A stretch of DNA of 9,511 bases from CAZXCQ01 sp964639275. Its GTDB lineage: Bacteria; Desulfobacterota; DSM-4660; Desulfatiglandales; Desulfatiglandaceae. A program made the position numbers and the translations under genes. The stretch is from contig CAZXCQ010000245.1 of the NCBI GenBank assembly GCA_964639275.1, forward strand, positions 1 through 9,511, given 5' to 3'. Position 1 is the stretch's first letter. Every line of letters starts with the position of its first letter. Under the pieces are notes generated by a model, which was not told where the DNA came from, did no database searches, and saw only the letters and a list, made by a program, of their open reading frames with translations. Below, in pieces: positions 1-6,396 of this stretch.

Positions 1-127
1 AGTCCCATAAGGCAACCGAGTCATCATGACCGCCCAGGGCCCTGATGGCGTCGATAACTGAAACCCGACCGTCCGGTGTGAATCTTACGATCTCATCATC
101 CATCTTAAGGGTAAAGAGGATATCCAT
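1..127 (-). CDS. N-terminal fragment of an unidentified protein (possible BRO/antirepressor-like N-domain)
   Basis: The first 42 codons of a minus-strand gene are visible; the rest lies beyond the left edge. The peptide begins MDILFTLKMDDEIVRF and continues with a DGRVSVIDAIRALGG stretch. The pattern of a short beta-rich start followed by 'DG-x-VSV-x-DAIRAL' loosely resembles the N-terminal domain of BRO/phage-antirepressor-like proteins, but 42 residues are too few to assign it. Two in-frame ATGs compete, at 133 and 127. The ribosome site AAGGAG lies 2 bases before the first and 8 before the second, so 127 is preferred. The gene is divergent from the CheB-CheR gene, so the repeat-rich gap between them must hold its promoter. 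Being an open frame with a good ribosome site is what is seen; the family is a guess. Confidence 0.5.
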   Translation of the reverse strand, partial: MDILFTLKMDDEIVRFTPDGRVSVIDAIRALGGHDDSVALWD

Positions 128-144
128 GCTCATTTCTCCTTCAG

Positions 145-174
145 TCTGGTCTGTTTGGTTGATTTGGTCTATTT
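145..174. repeat. 9-nt tandem repeat, about three units
   Basis: TCTGGTCTG, TTTGGTTGA and TTTGGTCTA follow each other directly at 145-153, 154-162 and 163-171, keeping GGT in the same place in each unit. They sit just upstream of the left-edge gene's ribosome site. The units are imperfect and the function is unknown. Confidence 0.5.
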
Positions 175-191
175 AATATTAAAGTTTTTTT

Positions 192-212
192 CGAATTCCG
201 AATTCCAGCTTC
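192..212. repeat. 7-nt tandem repeat CGAATTC (three units)
   Basis: CGAATTC at 192-198 is repeated exactly at 199-205, followed by the diverged unit CAGCTTC at 206-212. The tract has the same 7-base period as two other noncoding tracts in the window, although the unit sequence differs. Confidence 0.55.
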
Positions 213-236
213 GCACTTTCTCCCCTCAGTCCCCCC

Positions 237-280
237 GAGCAGAGGCCTCGCCTCAGGAAAAAAGAAGGAGAACTCTGCTC
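237..280. repeat. 8-bp inverted repeat GAGCAGAG/CTCTGCTC
   Basis: GAGCAGAG (237-244) is the exact reverse complement of CTCTGCTC (273-280). The 28-base spacer includes an A-rich run and a purine stretch resembling a ribosome site, AAGAAGGAGAA. It could be a regulator-binding dyad or an RNA hairpin in a leader. No T tract follows, so it is not a standard terminator. Confidence 0.4.
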
Positions 281-429
281 ACGTGCACAGTAGCATAGGA
301 TGAAAGGCTGCGCGTGTGAATGGGGGGGATCATGTATATTCGATCTTGAAGGCGTGTATTCTTTTGGTCATCATTCCTCTTGATCCTGCCTCCTATCCTT
401 CGGCTCCGCCGTCATTCGGTTGTCATTCG

Positions 430-464
430 GTGGCCACCGCCCACTGCCTTCCGTCTTCTGCCCA
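430..464. repeat. Pyrimidine-rich 7-nt degenerate repeat tract
   Basis: Five consecutive 7-base units run GTGGCCA, CCGCCCA, CTGCCTT, CCGTCTT, CTGCCCA. The last four fit C-[CT]-G-[CT]-C-[CT]-[AT]. The 11-nt repeat at 411-431 lies just upstream. The tract is about 120 bases before the CheB-CheR start, within the probable leader or promoter. The function is unknown. Confidence 0.5.
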
Positions 465-570
465 CCATTTTTTCCTTGTATATTCAGACGAAAAGGTCTA
501 CTTTTCCATACAGATCGAGCCATCAACCATACCTGGACAAGAGACCTCGAAAAGGAAGGGCGGACCGGAA

Positions 571-580
571 AGGAGGAGGT
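571..580 (+). promoter_or_regulatory. Strong ribosome-binding site that fixes the CheB-CheR start
   Basis: AGGAGGAGGT ends four bases before the ATG at 585. No comparable site precedes the possible upstream start at 420. The 55 extra residues that start would add are translated repeat-tract sequence with no domain character, so 585 is chosen. Confidence 0.85.
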
Positions 581-584
581 TGTC

Positions 585-3500
585 ATGCCTAAGAAGGAGA
601 AAGGGGCTGAATCCGAGAAATCCGAAGTGAAGGTCAAAGAGAAAAGACGGAAAAGGCCTGTTCTGAAAAAGGGCCCCGACGAGGCCGCGAAGGGTGACAA
701 GGCGGCTGAGACAAAGAAAGGAGGCTTTCCCATCGTGGGAATCGGGGCCTCGGCTGGCGGCGTGCAGGCCCTGGAGACCTTTTTTGCCCATATGCCGACA
801 GGAACCGGGCTGGCCTTTGTGATCGTCCAGCACCTGGATCCCCACCACGAGAGCCTCATGAATTCCCTGCTCACCAAAGAGACCAAAATGAAGGTCAACG
901 ATGCCCAGGACGGGGTCAGGGTTGAGCCCAATCAGGTCTACATCAAGCCCCCGGGAAAAGATATTTTCATAAAGGACCAGGTCCTCCATTTGCAGGAGCC
1001 CGGAGAAAAGGGGGTGGTACGTCTTCCCATCGATACCTTTCTTCGTTCCCTGGCCGAGGATCAGAAAGACAAGGCCATGTGCATCATCCTGTCAGGGGCC
1101 AGCAATGACGGCACCCTGGGGGCAAAGGCCATCAAGGGTGAAGGGGGCATGGTCATGGTTCAGGAGGAAGAACAGGCCCAGTACCCCCGCATGCCCAAGA
1201 GCGTGATCGACTCGGGTCTGGCCGATATCATCCTTCCTATAGAGGAGATGCCGGAACACCTTCTCCGTTATGTGGAACACCCCTTGATAGCCCAGGAGCC
1301 TGAGGTATCGCCGGAAGAGGAATTCGAGCAGAATGTCTGGAATATCCTGATGATCGTCCGGACCAATACCGGACACGACTTTTCCCAGTACAAGCGGAAC
1401 ACGGTCATTCGAAGGATACAGCGCCGCATGGCCCTGAACCAGATCGAAGACATCAGGGACTACCATCGGTTTCTCCGTCAGAGTCATTCCGAAGTGATCA
1501 GTCTTTTCAAAGATCTGACCATCGATGTGACCAGCTTCTTCCGGGACAGAGGGGCCTTTCTGACCCTCAAAGAGAGGATCGGGGCGTTCCTGGGGACAAA
1601 GGAGGCGGACTCCACCTTTCGAGTCTGGGTACCTGGATGCGCCACCGGTGAGGAGGCTTACTCGATCGCCATCTTAATGCTCGAGACCCTGGAAGAGATG
1701 GGGAAGTACGTGGAGATCAAGATCTTCGGGTCAGACATCAATAGCGACGCCATTGAATCGGCCCGCACCGGCTTTTTTCCGGAAAACATTGTCGCGGACA
1801 TATCCGAGGAGCGGTTGAAGCGCTTTTTCAGCAAAAAGGGGGTCCGATATCACGTAGACAGCAAAATACGGGACATGATGGTCTTTGCAGTACACGATGT
1901 GACCCGGGACCCGCCCTTCTCCAACATGGACCTGATCAGCTGCAGAAACATGCTCATCTATATGAACATGGCCTTGCAGGAGAAGGTCCTCTCCATCCTT
2001 CACTATGCATTGAGACCCGGGGGAATCCTGTTTCTCGGGACCTCGGAGAGCGTCGGGGAGTCGGCCAACCTTTTCAAGCCCCTGGACAAGAAGCAAAAGA
2101 TCTATCAATCCCTAGACATAGGACCTGAACCCATGCATTTCTTGCGGCTGACCGGGTTTCCGAGGCCTGAAGAGGCCAAGCCCGAATTACGGCCAGGAGG
2201 CCGGGTGCTAAAGGCGCCGAAGCCCAGGTTGGAACAGCTTCGCGAGGTGGTCCAGGCCGCCATCGTGGAGAAATACTCATCGCCGGCCGTGCTCCTGGAT
2301 TCGGAGGCCAATATCCTTTACTTTCACGGGACTCCAGGGAGATACCTTTCACTTCCTGCGGGAGAGGCCAATTTCAACATCTTCAATATGGTCTCCGGAG
2401 AACTCCATTTCAGGCTTTCCCAGGCCCTGGAAGAAATGAAAAGGAAGAGACAGTCCCTCTCTCTCAAGGGTGTACAGGTCCGGCACAACGATGATTTTCT
2501 GTCCCTTGACCTGGTCCTCACCCCCATTCCTTCGAGGGAGAAAAAAATCAGGTTTGCCCTCCTGGAATTCAAGGAACAAAAGGCTGAAGCGATTCCAGCA
2601 GCAAGAGAATCCACTGAAAAAGAGGACGACAAAGACCCTGCGGTCGCCGACCTGGAACAGAGGCTGCATATTACCAGGCAGGAGCTTCAGGCCACCATTG
2701 AGGAACTGGAGACATCCAATGAGGAGCTCAAGTCGGCCAACGAAGAGCTTCAGGCCAACAACGAGGAGTTCCAGAGTACCAATGAGGAACTGGAGTCGTC
2801 CAGGGAAGAGCTCCAGAGCACCAATGAGGAACTGGAGACCGTCAACACAGAGCTTTTCAAGAAGAACCAGGATCTGATGAGGGTGGAAGACGAGCTGAAA
2901 AACATCTTTGCCGCCAACGAGGTGGGGACCCTCTTTCTGGACAACGATCTCCGTGTCCGAAGGTTCACACCAGCAGCCAAAGAGGTGTTCAATCTCCAGG
3001 AGGAGCGGGATATCGGCCGCAATATCGTCGATATCACCAGTGTCCTGCAATATGAGAGACTGGCCGAAGATGCCCGGGGGGCCCTGGACAGGCTGACCCG
3101 AAAGGAGATTAACGCGAAGGGCAAGGATGGAAAACGCTATGTGATCCGGATCGTTCCCTATCGGACTCTGGAGAATATCATCGATGGGGTTGTCATCACG
3201 TTCCTGAATGTGACCGATCTGGGAAAATTGCAGATGACGGAACGTGATGTCCAAGGTTTCTTTTACAATGCCGTGGCCAGCCTGTGGGAGCCGGTCCTGA
3301 TCCTGGATGGCCAATACAGGGTTTTCTCGGCCAACCGCGCCTTTTATCGGGCCTTCAAGACGTCACCGAACGAGACCATAGGGCGCTCCGTTTTTGAATT
3401 GGGTGAACGTCAGTGGGACATTCCTGAGTTGAGGCAGTTCTTGATGAAAATCATCCAAGGGGACCATGAATTCGAGGGCTACGAAGTGGAGCACGACTTT

Positions 3501-3614
3501 CCGGGGATCGGACGGAAAAAGATGTCCCTCAGGGGCCGAAGGGTCGAAGGCGGAGACTGGCACCCGGCAATGATTCTTCTGGGCTTAAAAGACATCACAG
3601 AGAAGGATTGTTGA
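585..3614 (+). CDS. CheB methylesterase-CheR methyltransferase fusion with PAS domains
   Basis: A 1009-residue cytoplasmic protein with no signal peptide or membrane segment. After a K/E-rich tail (1-47) comes a CheB methylesterase domain (about 50-235) with its expected triad: Ser56 in GASAGG, His83 in VQH and Asp175 in SNDG. CheR follows (about 245-510), with the SAM-binding GCATGEEAYS at 351-360 and SCRNMLIYM at 452-460. A PAS_10-like domain (about 555-665) leads to a heptad coiled coil (699-761) and two PAS domains (about 770-880 and 893-1004), ending at a PAC-like LKDITEKDC. CheR would methylate, and CheB demethylate or deamidate, glutamyl residues of a partner protein. CheB's usual receiver domain is absent. 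The protein stops just where related fusions often continue into a histidine kinase; a kinase gene begins one base later. The domain calls are secure; the substrate and any chemotaxis role are not shown. Confidence 0.93.
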   Translation: MPKKEKGAESEKSEVKVKEKRRKRPVLKKGPDEAAKGDKAAETKKGGFPIVGIGASAGGVQALETFFAHMPTGTGLAFVIVQHLDPHHESLMNSLLTKETKMKVNDAQDGVRVEPNQVYIKPPGKDIFIKDQVLHLQEPGEKGVVRLPIDTFLRSLAEDQKDKAMCIILSGASNDGTLGAKAIKGEGGMVMVQEEEQAQYPRMPKSVIDSGLADIILPIEEMPEHLLRYVEHPLIAQEPEVSPEEEFEQNVWNILMIVRTNTGHDFSQYKRNTVIRRIQRRMALNQIEDIRDYHRFLRQSHSEVISLFKDLTIDVTSFFRDRGAFLTLKERIGAFLGTKEADSTFRVWVPGCATGEEAYSIAILMLETLEEMGKYVEIKIFGSDINSDAIESARTGFFPENIVADISEERLKRFFSKKGVRYHVDSKIRDMMVFAVHDVTRDPPFSNMDLISCRNMLIYMNMALQEKVLSILHYALRPGGILFLGTSESVGESANLFKPLDKKQKIYQSLDIGPEPMHFLRLTGFPRPEEAKPELRPGGRVLKAPKPRLEQLREVVQAAIVEKYSSPAVLLDSEANILYFHGTPGRYLSLPAGEANFNIFNMVSGELHFRLSQALEEMKRKRQSLSLKGVQVRHNDDFLSLDLVLTPIPSREKKIRFALLEFKEQKAEAIPAARESTEKEDDKDPAVADLEQRLHITRQELQATIEELETSNEELKSANEELQANNEEFQSTNEELESSREELQSTNEELETVNTELFKKNQDLMRVEDELKNIFAANEVGTLFLDNDLRVRRFTPAAKEVFNLQEERDIGRNIVDITSVLQYERLAEDARGALDRLTRKEINAKGKDGKRYVIRIVPYRTLENIIDGVVITFLNVTDLGKLQMTERDVQGFFYNAVASLWEPVLILDGQYRVFSANRAFYRAFKTSPNETIGRSVFELGERQWDIPELRQFLMKIIQGDHEFEGYEVEHDFPGIGRKKMSLRGRRVEGGDWHPAMILLGLKDITEKDC
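2679..2867 (+). repeat. Nine 21-bp imperfect coding repeats (EEL-x-x-x-N heptads)
   Basis: Codons 699-761 of the CheB-CheR protein read as nine heptads: QELQATI, EELETSN, EELKSAN, EELQANN, EEFQSTN, EELESSR, EELQSTN, EELETVN, TELFKKN. The DNA is an imperfect 21-bp tandem repeat. A leucine (once phenylalanine) at a fixed position and a regular Asn predict a parallel coiled coil that carries signals between the CheR/PAS half and the C-terminal PAS pair. This segment is a known hallmark of CheBR-PAS proteins. Confidence 0.85.
3603..3607 (+). promoter_or_regulatory. Ribosome site AAGGA within the end of the CheB-CheR gene
   Basis: AAGGA lies eight bases before the TTG at 3616. It supports a true restart of translation there and argues that the two reading frames are separate cistrons rather than one gene broken by a sequencing error. 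Confidence 0.55.
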
Positions 3615-3615
3615 A

Positions 3616-5265
3616 TTGAAGAGATTTTACTGCGAGAGGACCGAGGGGCCCCGTTCTAATGATCAGCCAAACAAGGCCCTCCTGGACAGGATCGACGAAC
3701 TGCAGGATTTCTATGACTATTCCCCAGTGGGATATCTGACTCTCGATAGAAAAGGGCAAATCCTGAAGGCCAACCTCACCGCTGTTATGATGCTGGACGG
3801 CACCCGGTCGGAGCTCTGCGGTCAGTCCTTATACACCTGTGTTGCCGAGAAAGACCGGGACATCCTGTACCTCCATTTGAGGCGCCTTTTCATACAAAAA
3901 AGACCCCTGATCTGCGAGCTGCAAATGATGAGAAAAGGGAGGAACTCCTTCGTATCCCTTAATAGCATGTTTGCGACGACCAGGGAGGGCCTTTCGGTGG
4001 TACGCACAATCCTTACCGATATCACCGACCACAAAGAGGCCGAAGAGAAGCTCCGGGAGAGCGAGGAACGCCTCCGGCTGGCCGTAGAAGGGGCTGGGCT
4101 GGGGACCTGGGACCGCGATCTCTTGACCGACAAAATCGTATGGAACCGTCGTCTCTACGATCTCCTCGGTCGGGATCCGAGCGGGCCGGTCGTTACCGGG
4201 GAGACCTTCTTCACGTACATCCACAAGGATGACCTTCGGCGGGTCCGCGAGCACTTTTGGGAGGCATTGCGGGCCAAGAGGGAGTTCAGGGACGAATTCA
4301 GGATCGTCCGGGAGGATGGAGAGATCCGGTGGCTGGCCACATCCGGCCGGATATATCGCGATCAAGCGGGTCAGCCGGTCCGAGTGGCCGGGGTCAATTT
4401 TGATATGACCAACCGACGGCGTGCCGAGGAGCAATTGCAGCAGTTTACCAGAGGCCTTGAGCAACTTGTCTTGGACCGCACCGCGGCCTTGGATGAACGG
4501 ACCCGGGAACTGGAAGAAATGAACAAGCGCCTAGGAAGGGAGATCGACACGCGCAGGCGATTCGAGGCGGACCTGAAGGCCAAGGGGGAAAGACTCCTCC
4601 AAGAGTATGAGCGGCGCAGGGTCCTGTCCAGGAGGCTCGTTGAGTTATTGGAAAGGGACCGCCAGGAGGTGGCCAGGACCCTGCACGATGAAATCGGACA
4701 GATGCTGACCACAATCAGTTCTGATCTTGAATCGATCAAGGCCAATCCCGAAGGGGACCCCGAGGCCCTGATAGATCGGTTGGACAAGGCACTGAATCGG
4801 GTCAAGGGATCAACGGGACATGTGCGGGACATTTCACGCAGGTTGAGACCGGACATCCTGGATCACATCGGCCTGATCCCGGCCATCAGAAATCTCCTGC
4901 GAGAAATTGAAGAAAGCTCGGCCGCGAAGGTCCACTTTTTTGTGAAGGGTCTACCCAGGCAGATTCAGGCTGGAAAGGAATTGACCATTTACCGGATTGT
5001 CCAGGAGTCGCTCACAAATGCCCTGAGGCATGCAAGGGCAAAGAACATCTTTGTCAACCTAATCAAGAGAGGGAATTGTATGGTATTGACCATCGAAGAC
5101 GATGGCGTCGGTTTCGAATGCTCCGGGATTTCAGCATCCTCTGATCGAGATCACACCCTCGGGATAATGATTATGAATGAAAGGGCCGCACAGGTGGACG
5201 GAGATTTTCGTATCGAATCGCAGTCGGGAAAGGGGACCCAGGTGCTGGCCGAGATACCGGTCTGA
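3616..5265 (+). CDS. PAS-PAS sensor histidine kinase, NarL/DegS class (HisKA_3)
   Basis: A 549-residue soluble sensor kinase. PAS 1 spans about 28-138 (DFYDYSPVGYLTLD) and ends in the PAC-like TDITDHKEAEEKLRESEERL. PAS 2 follows (about 152-270), then a helical linker (about 270-345). The HisKA_3 dimerisation domain (about 346-412) carries the phospho-acceptor His357 in ARTLHDEIGQ. The HATPase_c domain (about 453-547) has the N box around Asn468, DDGVGF (495-500), LGIMIMNERA and GKGT. No transmembrane segment is seen, so the stimulus is probably intracellular. The start is TTG at 3616, one base after the CheB-CheR stop and in another frame; no ATG occurs in frame before residue 57, inside PAS 1. 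Translational coupling is likely. The NarL-type regulator 27 bases downstream is the expected phosphate acceptor. The class is certain; the signal is unknown. Confidence 0.92.
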   Translation: MKRFYCERTEGPRSNDQPNKALLDRIDELQDFYDYSPVGYLTLDRKGQILKANLTAVMMLDGTRSELCGQSLYTCVAEKDRDILYLHLRRLFIQKRPLICELQMMRKGRNSFVSLNSMFATTREGLSVVRTILTDITDHKEAEEKLRESEERLRLAVEGAGLGTWDRDLLTDKIVWNRRLYDLLGRDPSGPVVTGETFFTYIHKDDLRRVREHFWEALRAKREFRDEFRIVREDGEIRWLATSGRIYRDQAGQPVRVAGVNFDMTNRRRAEEQLQQFTRGLEQLVLDRTAALDERTRELEEMNKRLGREIDTRRRFEADLKAKGERLLQEYERRRVLSRRLVELLERDRQEVARTLHDEIGQMLTTISSDLESIKANPEGDPEALIDRLDKALNRVKGSTGHVRDISRRLRPDILDHIGLIPAIRNLLREIEESSAAKVHFFVKGLPRQIQAGKELTIYRIVQESLTNALRHARAKNIFVNLIKRGNCMVLTIEDDGVGFECSGISASSDRDHTLGIMIMNERAAQVDGDFRIESQSGKGTQVLAEIPV

Positions 5266-5292
5266 GGATCGTGGGCACAGGAGCGAAGGGGT

Positions 5293-5964
5293 ATGGCGGG
5301 CAAGACAAAGATCTTGATCATTGACGATCATGCCGTTGTACTGGCGGGAATCCGAGCAGCCCTTAAAAGGGAACCGGATCTCGAAATCGTTGGGTCGGCC
5401 ACGGATGGTCTCAAGGCCGTTCCAATGATCAAATCGCTCAGGCCCGACATCGTGATCATGGATATCTCAATGCCCCATCTGGACGGCGTGGCAGCCACAC
5501 ACGAGATCAAGAAATGGAACGAGGGGATCCGCGTCCTCATCTACACCATGTATTCGGATCGGGAATACATTGTCTCTCTTTTCCGAATGGGAGTGAACGG
5601 ATATGTGCTCAAGGGGGAACCCATGGAAGACCTGATTCTGGCCGTCAATGCGGTTCGCGAGGGTGGGACCTATTACAGCGGGTCGGTGCAGGAGGTCCTC
5701 AGGCATCACATGGCGGAATTGGAGCTGGGAGACGGCGCAAAGGCCTTAGAGGTGCAGAACGGAGTTGCAAGACTGAGCATCCGGGAAAAGGAGGTCTTCG
5801 TCCTCTTGGCCGACGGCATGACTCCAAAGGAGATCGCCGGGCGCTTGTATATCAGCCCGAAGACCGTAGAGACCCACAAGTACAACATCATGGAAAAACT
5901 GAACGTCTCTTCCGTGGCCCAGTTGACCAAGATCGCCATTAAGAAACGTCTGATCCATCTCTAA
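5293..5964 (+). CDS. NarL/LuxR-family DNA-binding response regulator
   Basis: A 223-residue two-domain regulator. The receiver (about 5-120) has the acidic pair Asp11-Asp12, phospho-acceptor Asp57 in IVIMDISMP, switch Thr85 and Lys107 in YVLKG. A linker with an acidic patch leads to a LuxR-type helix-turn-helix (about 160-215) with LSIREKEVFVLLADGMTPKE followed by the recognition-helix pattern ISPKTVETHKYNIMEKL. Phosphorylation should promote dimerisation and DNA binding. The ATG at 5293 has AGGAG at 5279-5283, nine bases upstream. It is the third gene of the operon, and its HisKA_3 neighbour belongs to the kinase class that normally pairs with NarL-type regulators. It is the only DNA-binding output in the window. 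Its targets are unknown; the repeat-rich gaps here are candidates by proximity only. Confidence 0.95.
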   Translation: MAGKTKILIIDDHAVVLAGIRAALKREPDLEIVGSATDGLKAVPMIKSLRPDIVIMDISMPHLDGVAATHEIKKWNEGIRVLIYTMYSDREYIVSLFRMGVNGYVLKGEPMEDLILAVNAVREGGTYYSGSVQEVLRHHMAELELGDGAKALEVQNGVARLSIREKEVFVLLADGMTPKEIAGRLYISPKTVETHKYNIMEKLNVSSVAQLTKIAIKKRLIHL

Positions 5965-6188
5965 GATATTTCCTGCCTCAACCCAACCGCTCACCTCCAC
6001 ATGATATGGTATAGAGCAACCACAAGGATACAACCCGCAGGGGTCAAGCACCTGTAAAAAGGCGCCGTCCTTTGGAGACCCTTGAGGCCCAATGGTTTTC
6101 AACTTTCCGAAATATTCTAGAAGAATTAGGTATTCTCCTGATAGACGGAATATGGGCCCTCTCCTATATTGAAAAAAACGTAAGATTT

Positions 6189-6212
6189 AGCCGTTTGAAA
6201 TAAAACGGTTTC
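6189..6212 (+). terminator. Possible intrinsic terminator after the NarL-type regulator
   Basis: CCGTTT (6191-6196) pairs with AAACGG (6203-6208) around a 6-base loop, extended by a G-T wobble (6190/6209) and an A-T pair (6189/6210). A TTTCTC run follows, with CTTCTTTT further on. The stem is short and the T tract interrupted. It lies about 225 bases past the stop, so this is a weak call. Confidence 0.3.
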
Positions 6213-6255
6213 TCAAGCTTCTTTTCCAACCGGTAAAAGATAAAAAAAACTAGGA

Positions 6256-6265
6256 TGAGATCTCA
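6256..6265. promoter_or_regulatory. Perfect 10-bp palindrome TGAGATCTCA
   Basis: TGAGATCTCA is identical to its reverse complement and lies about 130 bases upstream of the receiver start in AT-rich DNA. It could be a half-turn operator for a dimeric regulator. A 10-bp palindrome can also occur by chance, so this is only a candidate. Confidence 0.25.
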
Positions 6266-6294
6266 AGACTTAATCAAAACCTAATAATAGTGTC

Positions 6295-6356
6295 ACTGGA
6301 TGCTGGTCTCTGGATGCTATCCAGCATCTAACATCTAGCATCCAGCAACCAGCATC
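6295..6356. repeat. Heptamer array arranged as a large inverted repeat
   Basis: The right part reads ATCCAGC, ATCTAAC, ATCTAGC, ATCCAGC, AACCAGC from 6319 to 6353, then ATC. The left part (6295-6318) carries the same 7-mer on the opposite strand (CTGGAT, GCTGGTC, TCTGGAT, GCT). As a result GATGCTGGT (6299-6307) pairs with ACCAGCATC (6348-6356), and CTGGATGCTA (6310-6319) with TAGCATCCAG (6336-6345). This gives 19 base pairs with a 2x2 internal loop and a 16-base loop. It ends 40 bases before the receiver ATG, so it could be a leader hairpin, a protein-binding array or a dispersed genomic repeat. Confidence 0.75.
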
Positions 6357-6384
6357 GCCGATTCCGGGTGTAGCTTCGGATATC

Positions 6385-6396
6385 AAGGAGAAGGAG
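6385..6396 (+). promoter_or_regulatory. Doubled ribosome site AAGGAGAAGGAG
   Basis: Two AAGGAG motifs in tandem precede the ATG at 6397. The first is six bases away and is the usable one; the second touches the start codon. Initiation should be efficient, with the preceding heptamer hairpin close enough to influence it. Confidence 0.6.

Larger units (their letters stand above)
128..584. other. Divergent intergenic region with several short-unit repeats
   Basis: This 457-base gap separates the left-edge minus gene from the CheB-CheR operon. I see no convincing gene in it. It holds an AT-rich patch (about 171-190), a 9-nt repeat, two different 7-nt repeat tracts, an 11-nt direct repeat (GTCATTCGGT at 411-420 and 422-431), and an 8-bp inverted repeat (237-244 with 273-280). 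TGTATATTC occurs twice (333-341 and 477-485) and contains a fair -10-like TATATT, but neither copy has a good -35 box, so no promoter is called. A small hairpin GAAAAG/CTTTTC lies at 490-506 in the probable leader of the operon. Both divergent promoters are inferred to be here. Confidence 0.6.
5965..6396. other. Structured intergenic region upstream of the receiver gene
   Basis: This 432-base AT-richer gap has no credible gene. In order it holds a nested stem-loop candidate (GGGTC 6041-6045 with GACCC 6077-6081, enclosing AAAGG 6058-6062 with CCTTT 6069-6073), a small dyad ATTCT-aga-AGAAT (6114-6126), a terminator-like hairpin near 6189-6212, a perfect 10-bp palindrome (6256-6265) and a large inverted heptamer array (6295-6356). 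TAATAA at 6282-6287 is -10-like but lacks a -35 partner. The operon presumably ends here, and a new promoter for the receiver gene is inferred. Confidence 0.6.

Noticed and set aside
346..374. Promoter TTGAAG-17-CATCAT for the CheB-CheR operon
   Set aside because: The -10 box matches the consensus poorly and many equally good pairs exist in this gap.
420..584. Upstream extension of the CheB-CheR gene to an ATG at 420
   Set aside because: The ATG at 585 has an excellent AGGAGGAGGT site. The extra 55 residues are repeat-derived and precede a typical start.
316..630. 104-codon plus-strand frame starting with GTG
   Set aside because: It overlaps the CheB-CheR start, has no ribosome site at proper spacing, and its sequence is translated repeat tract rich in Pro, Ser and His with no domain character.
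2349..3314. Long minus-strand open frame opposite the CheB-CheR gene
   Set aside because: It is a shadow of the sense codons, especially the heptad repeat, and has no recognisable domain or ribosome site.
6041..6081. Nested stem-loop GGGTC/GACCC enclosing AAAGG/CCTTT as a riboswitch or small RNA
   Set aside because: Each stem has only five pairs and there are unpaired stretches between them. No known riboswitch core motif is seen.
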